In this document: one piece after another, positions 45,087 to 54,844 of the stretch
Numbering within the stretch: the stretch's first letter is position 1
Layout of the letters: every line of letters starts with the position of its first letter
Assembly (NCBI RefSeq): GCF_000214825.1
Contig: NC_015581.1
Coordinates: 186,001-250,000, forward strand
From: Thiomicrospira cyclica ALM1
GTDB lineage: Bacteria > Pseudomonadota > Gammaproteobacteria > Thiomicrospirales > Thiomicrospiraceae
Length of the DNA stretch: 64,000 nt
Reading direction: 5' to 3'
Translations under genes and position numbers: made by a program
Notes under the pieces: model-generated
Databases searched by the model: none
Seen by the model: only the letters and a program-made list of their open reading frames with translations
What the model was told of the DNA's origin: nothing

Positions 45087-45728
45087 ATGAGTCGCCATGA
45101 TACTGAACAAGAACAATTAGCTCAATTAAAAGCCTGGTGGGATAAGTGGGGCACATGGCTTCTCAGCGGTGTGTTAATTATTGTATTGAGCTTTTCTGGT
45201 TGGCGTTATTGGCAGTCCAGCCAACTTAGTCAAGCGACAACGGCGTCAATGACTTTTGATATGCTAGAAGTGAGTCAACAATCCGGTCAGTTCGGGGAAG
45301 TGACTCGCGAGGCGCGTCGCTTAATGCAGGATTACCCCCGTAGTCCGTACGCAGCCGGGGCCGCACTAATGCTGGCTAATCACTATATTGCACAAGGTGA
45401 CTTCGAAGAGGCGCAAGCGGCATTGGAATGGGTTATTGATGCACGCCTTGACAATGCATTTAAGGACACAGCGGCACTACGTCTTACAAGATTATATATC
45501 AACGCGCAGCGTTACGAATTAGCACAGCAAACGCTTGATAATATCGCAACGGCGCTTATGCCAGCCGCTACGCGAGCTCAATATGATTATCATCAAGGTC
45601 TCGTATTTAAATTCGCCGGTGATAGCGAACAAGCGCAACGTGCGTTCGAACGTGTACTAGCTAATTCTTCGGCAACACCAGACTTGCGAAACATTGTACG
45701 TTTATATAAGGATGATTTAGCGCTGTGA
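45087..45728 (+). CDS. yfgM: YfgM-type tetratricopeptide ancillary translocon protein
   Basis: A 213-residue inner-membrane protein with a short cytoplasmic start (MSRHDTEQEQLAQLKAWWDKWG), one membrane helix (about residues 25-42) and periplasmic TPR repeats to the end. In E. coli it partners with PpiD at the SecYEG translocon. The position hisS-yfgM-bamB-der is conserved. It overlaps bamB by 4 bases. Confidence 0.88.
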   Translation: MSRHDTEQEQLAQLKAWWDKWGTWLLSGVLIIVLSFSGWRYWQSSQLSQATTASMTFDMLEVSQQSGQFGEVTREARRLMQDYPRSPYAAGAALMLANHYIAQGDFEEAQAALEWVIDARLDNAFKDTAALRLTRLYINAQRYELAQQTLDNIATALMPAATRAQYDYHQGLVFKFAGDSEQAQRAFERVLANSSATPDLRNIVRLYKDDLAL

Positions 45729-46951
45729 AAAAATTGAAACGTATTGGTTTGGTTGCCCTGTTAGGTACCCTGGTAGCCTGTTCAAGTACGCCAACAACTC
45801 TGCCTGAACCTAGCCCACTTGTTCCGGGGATTCCCAGTGCGCCTGTTACTCTTGATTGGCGTTTAAATCTAGATCTAGTTTCTCAAGCGGATGGACGTGG
45901 TTTAGCGATCAATCTTGACGGCGAGCGTGCTTATGTTGCCGCTAGCTCTGGTCTATTGACGGCCTTAGTGGTCAGTAACCAATCTCGCTACAGTGATCAG
46001 GTGCTCTGGCAAGCTCGGTTTGAAGCGCCCCTGATATCGGGGCCGGCGCATGATTCTAGTGGATTGTACTTGGGTACGGCGAAAGGTGATTTGTTGCACA
46101 TTCATGCGGAAACGGGGCGAATTATCTGGCAAGCTCGGGTCAATAGTGAAATTGTAGCAACCCCCGTGTTAACTAATGACCGTGTGATAGTAAGAACAAA
46201 CGATGGTCGTGTGATTGCTATTAACAAATTAACGGGCGAAACGATTTGGGTTGCAAGTGCACAAATGCCCAACTTATTTCTGCGTGGTGGTGCGCCGGTT
46301 TTAGTCGAAGGAAATCAAGTCTTTATTGGCCGCGAGAATGGGTTTGTTGAGGCGCTGTCTTTGCAGAATGGAGAGACAATTTGGCAGGCGCGTTTAGCCA
46401 TTCCAAGTGGTCGAACTGATCTTGAGCGTATGGTTGATATTCAAGCACAGTTAATTTACGATCAAGGCCGCCTATTTGCCCTGGCTTATAACGGGCGTTT
46501 GGCCGCTATAAATGCCCAGACGGGTAATTTTATTTGGACCCGTCCTTTATCGGGTGCCAAAGACTTCAGTCTTCATAATAACCAGCTTATTATTGCCAGT
46601 GATGATCAAATTGTACGAGCCATTGATGCGAGTTCTGGTACAGAAATATGGAATCAATCGGGTCTAGTCGGGCGCCTGCCGGGGCATGTCAACGAAGTCG
46701 CTATTGGTGACGAAGCTGCCATGCTTATTGTGGATGGCTTTGGTTATTTACACTGGTTGTCACCCCTTGACGGTCGATTATTGGCGCGTTATGACCATAT
46801 TGACCATTTACAACGCGGGCGTCAGATATTAGCTACGGCAATTGATGGTGAACGCTATTTTATACTAGACCGCAACGGACAACTTGTCAGCTATCTGCTC
46901 GATACGGGTAACTTTCCAATGCTAAACGAGCAAGCAGACACAAATGAGTAA
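45725..46951 (+). CDS. bamB: Outer-membrane assembly lipoprotein BamB
   Basis: A 408-residue lipoprotein with lipobox LVAC (Cys19) and PQQ-type beta-propeller repeats (for example GDLLHIHAETGRIIWQARV, GRVIAINKLTGETIWVAS, GFVEALSLQNGETIWQARL). It helps BamA fold outer-membrane barrels. It overlaps der by 8 bases and yfgM by 4, so the block is one operon. Confidence 0.94.
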   Translation: MKKLKRIGLVALLGTLVACSSTPTTLPEPSPLVPGIPSAPVTLDWRLNLDLVSQADGRGLAINLDGERAYVAASSGLLTALVVSNQSRYSDQVLWQARFEAPLISGPAHDSSGLYLGTAKGDLLHIHAETGRIIWQARVNSEIVATPVLTNDRVIVRTNDGRVIAINKLTGETIWVASAQMPNLFLRGGAPVLVEGNQVFIGRENGFVEALSLQNGETIWQARLAIPSGRTDLERMVDIQAQLIYDQGRLFALAYNGRLAAINAQTGNFIWTRPLSGAKDFSLHNNQLIIASDDQIVRAIDASSGTEIWNQSGLVGRLPGHVNEVAIGDEAAMLIVDGFGYLHWLSPLDGRLLARYDHIDHLQRGRQILATAIDGERYFILDRNGQLVSYLLDTGNFPMLNEQADTNE

Positions 46952-48371
46952 ACCAATAGTAGCCCTGGTCGGTCGGCCTAATGTCGGTAAATCAACTCTT
47001 TTTAACCGACTAACCAAAACCCGCGATGCGATTGTAGCTGATTTTCCGGGGCTTACTCGTGATCGCCAATACGGTACTGGCAAGGTCGGAAGTTATGATT
47101 ATATTGTGGTTGATACTGGCGGTCTGAGCGGTGAAGATCTAGGTGTCGATACACTTATGGCGAGTCAAGTTCAACAAGCTTTGGCTGAATCGCATGGGAT
47201 TTTTTTTCTAGTCGATGGACGCGCTGGCATTACTCCCGCTGATGAAGCGATTGCAATTTATATACGGGGCTTCGGAAAACCCGTTCAGGTACTGGTTAAT
47301 AAAACTGAGGGTTGCAATTTAGCCGTTTTAACGGCCGATTTCTATGCTCTAGGTCTTGGTGATCCCATAGGGGTATCATCAGCACACGGAGATAATGTTG
47401 CCGAAGCTGTTGATGATTTAATCGACCGCTTGCCGACCGATATCTTCGCTCAAGATTATGAACTCGATGAGCATCCTGGTATTCGAGTGGCCGTCATTGG
47501 TCGACCCAATGTCGGTAAATCGACACTAATTAATCGGATGCTAGGTGAAGATCGTGTTGTCGCATTTGATATGCCCGGGACAACTCGTGATAGTATTTAT
47601 GTGCCATTTGAACGTGATGGTCAAGCTTATACTTTAATTGACACAGCCGGCGTGCGTCGGCGTAAAAAGGTGTCGGAAAAAATTGAAAAATTTTCGGTGC
47701 TTAAAGCAATAGAAGCGATGCAAGATGCCCATGTTGTCGTGATGCTAATGGATGGTTCTGAAGGGATTACCGATCAGGATTTGACTCTACTAGGCCTGGC
47801 AATTGAATCCGGTCGCGGTTTGGTTTTAGCTGTTAACAAATGGGACGGACTTGATAGCGATCAGCGTGCAAAAATTAAATACGAGCTGGATCTGCGATTA
47901 CAATTTATTAGCTATGCCAAAACCCATTTAATTTCCGCATTACATGGCAGCGGTGTTGGTGATTTATTTAGTAGCATAAAGAAAGTCTATCGTGCGGCAA
48001 CCAATAAGGTTTCTACGGCAGATTTAAACCGAGTATTGGAGCAGGCTATATTAGACCACCAGCCGCCATTGGTTGGCGGGCGTCGTTTGAAAATGCGTTA
48101 CGCCCATCTTGGGGGCTTAAATCCACCTCGCGTCATTATTCATGGTAACAAAGTTGATCAGACCCCGGCACCTTATAAACGTTATTTGGAAAATGTATTT
48201 AGGAAGGCGTTTAAGTGGGAAGGTACACCTGTAATGGTTGAGTTTAAAGTGGGTGAGAATCCATTTGACGCAGATCGTAATGAGTTATCGCAGCGTCAGC
48301 TACATCGTAAAAAGCGTTTGACCAGCTACAGAGAATCCAAAAAAACAAGAAATCAACCTCGCCAACGCTAA
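46944..48371 (+). CDS. der: Ribosome biogenesis GTPase Der (EngA)
   Basis: A 475-residue protein with two tandem GTPase domains, each with GRPNVGKST (residues about 8-17 and 188-197) and matching switch and NKxD motifs (first NKTE, second NKWD), followed by the KH-like C-terminal domain. It is needed for 50S subunit assembly. The first NKxD is NKTE, a conservative variant common in this family. The operon ends 30 bases later at a terminator. Confidence 0.97.
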   Translation: MSKPIVALVGRPNVGKSTLFNRLTKTRDAIVADFPGLTRDRQYGTGKVGSYDYIVVDTGGLSGEDLGVDTLMASQVQQALAESHGIFFLVDGRAGITPADEAIAIYIRGFGKPVQVLVNKTEGCNLAVLTADFYALGLGDPIGVSSAHGDNVAEAVDDLIDRLPTDIFAQDYELDEHPGIRVAVIGRPNVGKSTLINRMLGEDRVVAFDMPGTTRDSIYVPFERDGQAYTLIDTAGVRRRKKVSEKIEKFSVLKAIEAMQDAHVVVMLMDGSEGITDQDLTLLGLAIESGRGLVLAVNKWDGLDSDQRAKIKYELDLRLQFISYAKTHLISALHGSGVGDLFSSIKKVYRAATNKVSTADLNRVLEQAILDHQPPLVGGRRLKMRYAHLGGLNPPRVIIHGNKVDQTPAPYKRYLENVFRKAFKWEGTPVMVEFKVGENPFDADRNELSQRQLHRKKRLTSYRESKKTRNQPRQR

Positions 48372-48399
48372 TAAGCTAACAACCTCAAGTATGTAATAG

Positions 48400-48433
48400 A
48401 GCATCTCTTAAATGAATATAAGAGGTGCTTTTT
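48400..48433 (+). terminator. Rho-independent terminator after der
   Basis: An 11-bp stem AGCATCTCTTA / TAAGAGGTGCT (one G-T pair), 8-base loop, followed by TTTTT. It also shows that the GTG at 48425 is not the start of the next gene. Confidence 0.85.
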
Positions 48434-48457
48434 AACCCTTTAAGTGACAAAAAATTA

Positions 48458-51400
48458 ATGAGCCCTGTTATGAAAACAAGCAAACGTATTCGAGAGATTC
48501 CTTATAACTATACGTCCTTTTCAGATCGTGAAATTGTGATGCGTTTTATAGGCGAGTCGGGCTGGCAAACGATTGAGCAACTGCGCGAAAGTCGCGGCAC
48601 AGGTCGTTCGGCTCAAATGCTGTTTGAGGTGTTGGGTGATATGTGGGTTGTTACTCGTAATCCGTATATTCAGGATGATCTGCTGGAAAATGCCAAGCGT
48701 CGCCAGGGATTAGTCGATGCTTTGCATCATCGTTTAAATCAAGTTGAAGCTCGCTTAAATAATAACAAACTGGCTGAGTCACTGTTAGATGAAGTCAAAG
48801 AAGCGGTTAAACGCTTTAAAGACTGGTTTCCACAGCAGATTGCTTTGCGCCAAAAGGTCAGCAAGCGTTTAAAGAAAATCACCCGTTTGGATAATGTTGA
48901 TTTTGGCGGCTTGGCTCGTGTTTCTCATGCAACCGATGCTACTGACTGGCGGGTGGAGTTACCTTTGGTGGTGATTAGTCCGGATACTGAACAGGAAACG
49001 GCGGATATCGTTGCGGCCTGTATTGAGTTGGGGCTGGTGATTATTCCGCGAGGGGGTGGCACAGGTTATACTGGTGGCGCGATTCCGCTTGAAGCCAATA
49101 CGGCGGTCATCAATACTGAAAAGCTTGAATTTTTGAGCATGGTCGAAAAAGTAGAGTTGCCGGGTGTAGGCGTTAAAGTGCCTACAGTGCGTACCGGAGC
49201 CGGGGTGGTCACCAAGCGGGTAACCGAATTGGCCGAACGCAATGGTTTGGTTTTCGCTGTTGATCCCACCTCGCATGATGCCTCGACCATTGGCGGCAAT
49301 ATTTCCATGAACGCCGGCGGCAAAAAAGCCGTGCTCTGGGGTACGACCCTGGATAATTTGGCATCCTGGAAAATGGTGATGCCGGATGCCAGTTGGTTGG
49401 AAGTGGTGCGGGTTAATCACAATCTCGGCAAACTGCAAGACCAAGCCACTGTGAGTTTTGAACTGCATCGCTATGAATCTGATGGCAAAACCCCACGCGG
49501 CGAGATTGAACGCTTGGATATTCCCGGTTCGGCGTTTCGTCAAGCAGGCCTGGGTAAGGATGTCACCGATAAGTTTTTAAGTGGGTTGCCCGGTGTGCAA
49601 AAGGAAGGCTGCGACGGTTTAATTACGTCGGCGCGGTTTATTTTGCATCGGATGCCGGAGCATATCCGTACCGTGTGTTTGGAATTCTTTGGTACCGATT
49701 TAAGTCTCGCGGTGCCGGCTATCGTTGAAATCACCGACTATATCGAAAGCAAAAAAGCCCAGGGTATATTGTTGGCCGGTTTGGAACATTTGGATGAGCG
49801 CTATGTGCGGGCGGTGAAGTACAACACCAAGGCGAATCGTCGGGAACTACCGAAAATGATTTTGCTGGGCGATATTGCCGGTGATAATGGCTTTGAAGTC
49901 GCTAAAACCTGTCAAGAAATCGTTGAGCTGGCTAAAAAACGTAACGCCGAAGGCTTTGTTGCAGTCAGTGCCGAAGCACGCAAACGTTTCTGGTTAGACC
50001 GTTCACGTACTGCGGCCATTTCGGCCCATACCAATGCGTTTAAAATCAATGAAGACGTGGTGATTCCGTTGCCGCGTCTCAATGAATACAACGAAGGGAT
50101 TGAGCGCATCAATATTGAAATGTCGCTCCAAAACAAGGTCGAGATACTCGATGCCTTGGAAACCTATTTTAACGGCGATATGCCAGAATATACCCTGGAA
50201 GATGACTTTGAAGATTCGCAAGGCGATCCGGCGGCTTATTTTAAAACCAAGGTTGATGCGACCCTGGCGCATTTGTCGAATGTAAGGCGGAAATGGCAGG
50301 CGTTTAATGATGGCTTAGATAAGCCAGCTGAGCAGTTTTTAGATTTAATGGATGAATCAGCGCGTACCTTAATTCGTGATAATGAATCCTTGGTTAAATT
50401 GATTTTACGGCGTGATCTCGTGGTGTCCTATCGTCGTGAAGTGTTAGATTTTCTGAAACAAACCTTTATGGGGCATGATTTTGAGCCGATGATGAAGCGG
50501 TTAAAAGAATTGCACTTTGATATACGCAATGCGCGCTTGTTTGTTGCATTGCACATGCACGCCGGTGACGGCAATATCCATACTAATATTCCGGTCCACT
50601 CGAACAACTATCGCATGATTCACCAAGCGGAAGCCGTGGTTGAGCAAGTGATGAAACTTGCGACCGAATTAGGCGGCGTGATTTCGGGTGAGCATGGTAT
50701 AGGCTTAACCAAAATTGAATTCTTGGCACCGGAAAAAATCCAAGCGTTTGTTGACTACAAAAACAAAGTTGACCCGAATGGTCATTTTAATAAGGGCAAA
50801 CTTATGCCCGGCTCCGGTTTGCATAATGCCTATACCCCCTCCTTGTCATTGGTCAAACAAGAGGCGTTGATTCTTGAAGCCAGTGAGCTCGACCAGCTCA
50901 ATAACGACATTAAGGATTGTTTGCGTTGTGGTAAATGTAAGCCGGTGTGTCAGACCCATATTCCACGAGCCAATTTGCTTTATTCGCCGCGTAATAAAAT
51001 TTTAGCGACCGGTCAGGTGATTGAAGCCTTCTTATATGAAGAGCAAACCCGTCGGGGTATTTCATTGCATCATTTTGATGCCATGAATGACGTGGCCGAC
51101 CATTGCACCACCTGCCATAAGTGTGAAACCCCTTGTCCGGTTGATATCGACTTTGGTGATGTGTCGATTCGCATGCGTAAGATTCTAACCGATATGGGCC
51201 AGAAAAAAGTCAGCCTAGGGACCAAGGCCGCCTTGTTCTATCTTAATTCCGGGCAACCAGGCCTGGTGAAGTTGCTCCGCACCACCATGATCGGTTGGGG
51301 GGCGTTGGGCCAGCGAATGGGGCATAGGCTAGCAAAATGGACCGGTCTGTTAGGACGGAAAGAATCGTTACCGGCGAAATCAACCGGTACCACGCCGGTG

Positions 51401-52330
51401 ACGCAACAGGTGATTCATTTTGTGCGCAAACCGCTAGACACGGGGCCTAATCAGCCGACCATGCGCGCCTTATTAGCATTAGAGGATCGCACCATTGTGC
51501 CGATTCTGCGGGATCCACATAAAACTACCGAAGACTCTGAAGCGGTGTTTTACTTCCCGGGGTGTGGCTCGGAGCGCTTGTTTAGTGATATCAGTATGGC
51601 AACCTTGGCGATGCTGTATGAAACCGGCGCACAAACCATTTTACCGCCAGGCTATTTATGTTGTGGCTATCCACAGACCGCCGCAGGCCAAGCGGCGAAA
51701 GGCGCACAAATCACCACAGAAAACCGTGCACTATTCCATCGGGTGGCCAATACCCTCAACTATATGGATATTAAAACCGTGTTGGTGTCCTGTGGTACCT
51801 GTATGGATCAGTTATTGAAGTATGAATTTGAGCAAATTTTCCCAGGTTGTCGGCTATTGGATATCCACGAATATCTAATGGAAAAGGGCGTGAAAATGGA
51901 ATCAACCAATGGGGTGCAATATATGTATCACGCCCCGTGTCATGATCCGATGAAAAAATATGACTCCACCAAAGTGGCTTCAGAATTAACAGGAATCAAT
52001 GTGCCGCTGAATGATCGGTGCTGCAGTGAGGCCGGTACCCTAGCCACCGCAAGACCGGATATTGCCAATCAGTTACGCTTCCGGAAAGAAGAAGAGCTGA
52101 GAAAGGGCATACAAGACCTAACGGGCGCAGACAAAGCGGTCAATGGCAATGTCAAGTTGCTAACGTCCTGCCCGGCTTGTCAGCAAGGGTTAAACCGTTA
52201 TCAAGACGATACTGGCTTAAAAACGGACTATATCGTGGTTGAGTTGGCCAATAACCTGATGGGTAAAGAATGGAAGAAGGATTTTATTACGAGCGTGCAA
52301 TCAGAGGGGATTGATCGTGTGCTACTTTAA
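48458..52330 (+). CDS. DUF3683-containing FAD-linked oxidase and Fe-S (CCG domain) fusion oxidoreductase
   Basis: A protein of about 1290 residues. Order: DUF3683-like N-terminus (about 1-180), FAD-binding PCMH-type domain (about 190-400; [36 protein letters not shown]), FAD-oxidase C domain (about 400-800; [23 protein letters not shown]), two 4Fe-4S sites ([25 protein letters not shown]), and two CCG domains ([34 protein letters not shown]). This is a GlcD/GlcF or D-lactate dehydrogenase architecture in one chain; oxidation of a 2-hydroxy acid such as glycolate or lactate to the respiratory chain is likely but substrate is unknown. Start is at 48458 or ATG 48470; neither has a good ribosome-binding site. 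Confidence 0.85.
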   Translation: MSPVMKTSKRIREIPYNYTSFSDREIVMRFIGESGWQTIEQLRESRGTGRSAQMLFEVLGDMWVVTRNPYIQDDLLENAKRRQGLVDALHHRLNQVEARLNNNKLAESLLDEVKEAVKRFKDWFPQQIALRQKVSKRLKKITRLDNVDFGGLARVSHATDATDWRVELPLVVISPDTEQETADIVAACIELGLVIIPRGGGTGYTGGAIPLEANTAVINTEKLEFLSMVEKVELPGVGVKVPTVRTGAGVVTKRVTELAERNGLVFAVDPTSHDASTIGGNISMNAGGKKAVLWGTTLDNLASWKMVMPDASWLEVVRVNHNLGKLQDQATVSFELHRYESDGKTPRGEIERLDIPGSAFRQAGLGKDVTDKFLSGLPGVQKEGCDGLITSARFILHRMPEHIRTVCLEFFGTDLSLAVPAIVEITDYIESKKAQGILLAGLEHLDERYVRAVKYNTKANRRELPKMILLGDIAGDNGFEVAKTCQEIVELAKKRNAEGFVAVSAEARKRFWLDRSRTAAISAHTNAFKINEDVVIPLPRLNEYNEGIERINIEMSLQNKVEILDALETYFNGDMPEYTLEDDFEDSQGDPAAYFKTKVDATLAHLSNVRRKWQAFNDGLDKPAEQFLDLMDESARTLIRDNESLVKLILRRDLVVSYRREVLDFLKQTFMGHDFEPMMKRLKELHFDIRNARLFVALHMHAGDGNIHTNIPVHSNNYRMIHQAEAVVEQVMKLATELGGVISGEHGIGLTKIEFLAPEKIQAFVDYKNKVDPNGHFNKGKLMPGSGLHNAYTPSLSLVKQEALILEASELDQLNNDIKDCLRCGKCKPVCQTHIPRANLLYSPRNKILATGQVIEAFLYEEQTRRGISLHHFDAMNDVADHCTTCHKCETPCPVDIDFGDVSIRMRKILTDMGQKKVSLGTKAALFYLNSGQPGLVKLLRTTMIGWGALGQRMGHRLAKWTGLLGRKESLPAKSTGTTPVTQQVIHFVRKPLDTGPNQPTMRALLALEDRTIVPILRDPHKTTEDSEAVFYFPGCGSERLFSDISMATLAMLYETGAQTILPPGYLCCGYPQTAAGQAAKGAQITTENRALFHRVANTLNYMDIKTVLVSCGTCMDQLLKYEFEQIFPGCRLLDIHEYLMEKGVKMESTNGVQYMYHAPCHDPMKKYDSTKVASELTGINVPLNDRCCSEAGTLATARPDIANQLRFRKEEELRKGIQDLTGADKAVNGNVKLLTSCPACQQGLNRYQDDTGLKTDYIVVELANNLMGKEWKKDFITSVQSEGIDRVLL

Positions 52331-52359
52331 GTAGTGTAGCGTTTGTAATCAAACCAATA

Positions 52360-52385
52360 AAAAAGCCCCGAATTGGGGCTTTTTA
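52360..52385. terminator. Bidirectional terminator between the FAD/Fe-S oxidoreductase and cytochrome c
   Basis: AAAAAGCCCC / GGGGCTTTTT with a 5-base GAATT loop, about 30 bases after the oxidoreductase stop and 25 before the cytochrome stop. It works for both converging genes. Confidence 0.9.
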
Positions 52386-52408
52386 CTTCACATCGTTATA
52401 ACCAAATA

Positions 52409-52720
52409 TTATCGTGGTGTTTGCTGTGAATAATATTCTGCGAGTTCACGAATTTCTTCGTCGGTTAAGCCACGGGCAAAAGCCGCCATGGATTCATCTC
52501 GTCTGAAACCGTCGCGATAATCTTTCAACGCTTTTTCAAGGTAAGCTGCGTGCTGACCGGCAAGTTTTGGGAAGTTAGGTACTACACTGATACCATCGGC
52601 ACCATGACAACCAATACAGGTGTTTAATTTCGCAGGCTGTTGAGCCATTTGGGCAACGGCTACGTTTGTAGCAGTCATGAAGCCTAATGAAACAGCTAGA
52701 ACCATACTTTTTTTATTCAT
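52409..52720 (-). CDS. Small periplasmic cytochrome c (c4/c-553-like)
   Basis: A 103-residue exported mono-heme cytochrome. The ATG at 52720 after GGAG is chosen; it gives a signal peptide (MNKKSMVLAVSLGFMTATNVAVA) and mature chain with heme site CIGCH in LNTCIGCHGADGISVVPNFPKLAGQ. YRDGFRRDESMAAFARGLTDEEI carries the Met ligand candidate. It could carry electrons from Sox or from other dehydrogenases to an oxidase. It lies downstream of another cytochrome gene and is separated from it by a hairpin. Confidence 0.85.
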   Translation of the reverse strand: MNKKSMVLAVSLGFMTATNVAVAQMAQQPAKLNTCIGCHGADGISVVPNFPKLAGQHAAYLEKALKDYRDGFRRDESMAAFARGLTDEEIRELAEYYSQQTPR

Positions 52721-52741
52721 TGTTTTCTCCATGCCTTTAGT

Positions 52742-52758
52742 TGAAACATTCTGTTTCA
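52742..52758. promoter_or_regulatory. Inverted repeat in the leader of the c-type cytochrome gene
   Basis: TGAAACA / TGTTTCA with 3-base spacer, a 17-base near-palindrome 21 bases upstream of the cytochrome ATG. A hairpin or operator; function unknown. Confidence 0.4.
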
Positions 52759-52766
52759 CAAAGTAA

Positions 52767-52792
52767 AAACCGCCTGTTAATACAGGCGGTTT
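52767..52792 (-). terminator. Terminator-like hairpin between the two cytochrome genes
   Basis: AAACCGCCTGT / ACAGGCGGTTT, 11-bp stem with a TAAT loop, followed on the minus strand by a T-run. It likely ends the upstream cytochrome c5 transcript. Confidence 0.8.
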
Positions 52793-52805
52793 AGCGGCGA
52801 TTAAC

Positions 52806-53111
52806 TTACAAAGAAGCCATATAAGCAGCTAGGTTAGCGATATCAGCGTCAGAAAGACTTGCCGCTGAAGGTGCCATGACACCTGTCATAGGACCAACTT
52901 GCTCACCAGCACGGTAGCGCTTTAATAGGTTAGCAAGCTCATCAGCGTCACGACCAGCAACCGCTGGACCTACACCACCTTGACCTTGCATACCATGGCA
53001 ACCCATACAAGTAGCGTATGCACCTTGACCAGCTTGTACGTCACCCGCTTGAGCGGCCATACCAAAAGTCATTAACCCCGCAGCTGTTGCAGCTAAGATT
53101 GTTTTTTTCAT
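52806..53111 (-). CDS. Cytochrome c5-like electron carrier
   Basis: A 101-residue exported mono-heme cytochrome c. Signal peptide through AAQA, then heme site CMGCH (ATCMGCHGMQGQGGVGPAVAG); the Met ligand candidate is in VGPMTGVMAPSAASLSDADI. The gene has AGGAGAG before its ATG and a good sigma-70 promoter 52-80 bases upstream. It is probably an abundant small periplasmic shuttle. Confidence 0.88.
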   Translation of the reverse strand: MKKTILAATAAGLMTFGMAAQAGDVQAGQGAYATCMGCHGMQGQGGVGPAVAGRDADELANLLKRYRAGEQVGPMTGVMAPSAASLSDADIANLAAYMASL

Positions 53112-53162
53112 TTTGCACTCTCCTAAAGCACGACAAAAAATTTTAGGGAAATCCCTATTAAT

Positions 53163-53191
53163 ATTAGACCTTAATCACTCAATTGAGTCAA
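53163..53191 (-). promoter_or_regulatory. Promoter of the cytochrome c5-like gene with a palindromic operator candidate
   Basis: On the minus strand TTGACT (53191-53186), 17 bases, TCTAAT (53168-53163). Between them lies a perfect 12-base palindrome ACTCAATTGAGT (53177-53188) in the spacer, a typical operator position. Confidence 0.55.
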
Positions 53192-53327
53192 GTTAAGTCA
53201 TGGTTATTGAATAGCATGTTCATGGTTTTTACGCGAAGCATAAGCAATGTAGTTAATAGACGAATATCTTCTTTTTTGCTGTAGAAACCATCTAAAATAG
53301 TTAGTCGGTTAAAAGGAGAAGTGTTAA

Positions 53328-53501
53328 ATGGCATTAATAAAAATTTGGTTATTGGTAATGTTGGCAACGTTTGCTAGCTGGTATGTATTAAAATTGATTA
53401 ATAACCCGAAGCCTTTGGCCTGGGTGTTTTTGTTTTGGGTCATGGTCATTGGCTTAACGGCCGGTTTACTTTATTTTATCTCGGTGTTTTTGGCCGCCTG
53501 A
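53328..53501 (+). CDS. Small two-helix membrane protein (57 aa), overlooked ORF
   Basis: An ATG preceded by a strong AAAAGGAG ribosome-binding site (7-8 bases away) opens a 57-codon frame ending at TGA 53501. The product has two membrane helices: about residues 4-24 (KIWLLVMLATFASWYVLKLI) and 32-54 (WVFLFWVMVIGLTAGLLYFI), with NNPKP between them. It overlaps the 3' end of rsgA by 36 bases in convergent orientation. I do not recognise a family. The 216-base gap before it holds the cytochrome c5 promoter and no clear promoter for this gene. Confidence 0.6.
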   Translation: MALIKIWLLVMLATFASWYVLKLINNPKPLAWVFLFWVMVIGLTAGLLYFISVFLAA

Positions 53502-54482
53502 GTTTTTTGATGGGTCTGTAAACGCTTGGCGCATTCCTTGAAAGCTGTTGAAGCGTGTTTCAGCAATGTCGCCCTCTTCAACGGCCTGACGAATCGCACA
53601 GTCTGGTTCATGTTGATGGGTGCAATTGTCAAAACGACACTGCCCCAAATATGGGGCAAAATCGGCATAATAGCTCTCAAGTTCCGACAGATCACAAGGG
53701 GCAGGGGTAAAGCGGCGGACGCCAGGTGAGTCAATAATGTCACCACCGCAGCGCAGATGGTACAAGATGCTATTGGTGGTGGTATGAACGCCCAAGCCGG
53801 TCGCCGAAGATAGTGAGCTCGTGCGAATAGCTAGGTCAGGGATCAGTGCATTAATTAATGAGGATTTACCGGCCCCCGACGGACCTACAAATACCGATGT
53901 TTTTTGATTTAAAAACTGTTCAATATCATCCAAGCCATCGGCTAAATGTGCCGAGACCGTTATGATATCAATGCCCATTTCATCATAGGGAAGCAAGATT
54001 TCAGCTAAGTTATCCCAAGCATCATCTGTCTGAAGTAAATCAATTTTGTTAATGATTAGCGCAACAGGAATATCCAACTGCGCGGCGGCAACGAGGTAGC
54101 GGTCAATCATGTCAGGGTGTACGCCAGGCTCTATTGGCGCGACAATGCCAATCACATCAATATTGGCAGCAACCATCCGAGTCTGACCTCGAAAACCAGG
54201 TCTGGTAAGTTCACTGTAGCGAGGTGATACGGCACTGACAATCCCACGACCACTTTCACCATCGGCTTCCCAAAAAACGCGATCACCGGCTACGAGCTTG
54301 CCTAGGTGCTGGCGAACGGCACAATTATGGATGGCGCCATCTTCGGCTTCTACCAACAGTCGCTGACCAAAGTTGGTAATAACCAGGCCTGCTGACAGCC
54401 CTTCAATCGGTTGCTCTGCCGTTTTAATGCGTTGCTTGGTCATGCGGCGTTGTTGCTGAAGACTCAGCTTACGTTTACTCAT
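53466..54482 (-). CDS. rsgA: Small-ribosomal-subunit biogenesis GTPase RsgA
   Basis: A 338-residue circularly permuted GTPase for late 30S assembly: OB fold (about 40-110), then G4 (NKIDLL) before G1 (GPSGAGKSSLINAL) and G3 (DSPG), then a zinc site Cys-x4-Cys-x-His with QCRFDNCTHQHEPDCAI. The start is close to the phhB stop (8 bases), so it is the last gene of the ste24-phhB-rsgA leftward unit. The orn gene is divergent upstream of the unit, a common arrangement. Confidence 0.96.
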   Translation of the reverse strand: MSKRKLSLQQQRRMTKQRIKTAEQPIEGLSAGLVITNFGQRLLVEAEDGAIHNCAVRQHLGKLVAGDRVFWEADGESGRGIVSAVSPRYSELTRPGFRGQTRMVAANIDVIGIVAPIEPGVHPDMIDRYLVAAAQLDIPVALIINKIDLLQTDDAWDNLAEILLPYDEMGIDIITVSAHLADGLDDIEQFLNQKTSVFVGPSGAGKSSLINALIPDLAIRTSSLSSATGLGVHTTTNSILYHLRCGGDIIDSPGVRRFTPAPCDLSELESYYADFAPYLGQCRFDNCTHQHEPDCAIRQAVEEGDIAETRFNSFQGMRQAFTDPSKNSGGQKHRDKIK

Positions 54483-54490
54483 GGCGAGAT

Positions 54491-54832
54491 TTACGTAAAT
54501 AACGCATTAATTTTCGCCGCCATAATGACGTCATTTTGACTTAAACCCTTAATGCTGTGTGTTTTTAAGGTGATTACACACTGGTTGTAGCCAAACTGGA
54601 TATCCGGATGATGATCTTCCTGGTGTGCTATCCAAGCGACGGCATTGATAAATGCGAGCGTCTGATGGTAGTTTTTAAATTTAAAGGTTTTGTTCAGACT
54701 CGAGAAATCTAAGCTGACGTCCCAACCAGGTAGCATATTTAAATAGCTTTCGATGGTAGGAATAACCAGCCCCTTAGTGCCTGGTGGAATATCTGAGCAG
54801 TGCTGATTGATCAGATCGGGTAAATCGGTCAT
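54491..54832 (-). CDS. phhB: Pterin-4a-carbinolamine dehydratase (PhhB/PCD)
   Basis: A 113-residue PCD. The motif region FKFKNYHQTLAFINAVAWIAHQEDHHPDIQFGYNQC (seen in two parts) has the conserved EDHHPD His pair. It recycles tetrahydropterin and can act as a coactivator. No phenylalanine hydroxylase gene is nearby, so a molybdopterin or folate role is possible. It sits between the M48 protease and rsgA. Confidence 0.9.
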   Translation of the reverse strand: MTDLPDLINQHCSDIPPGTKGLVIPTIESYLNMLPGWDVSLDFSSLNKTFKFKNYHQTLAFINAVAWIAHQEDHHPDIQFGYNQCVITLKTHSIKGLSQNDVIMAAKINALFT

Positions 54833-54844
54833 AAGGTCGCTCCT

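Noticed and set aside
48425-48457. GTG start for the giant oxidoreductase at 48425
   Set aside because: The codon is in the right arm of the der terminator stem; ATG 48458 or 48470 is preferred.
48959-49543. 194-codon minus-strand frame inside the FAD/Fe-S oxidoreductase
   Set aside because: Overlaps a conserved domain on the opposite strand and has no plausible start signal or homology.
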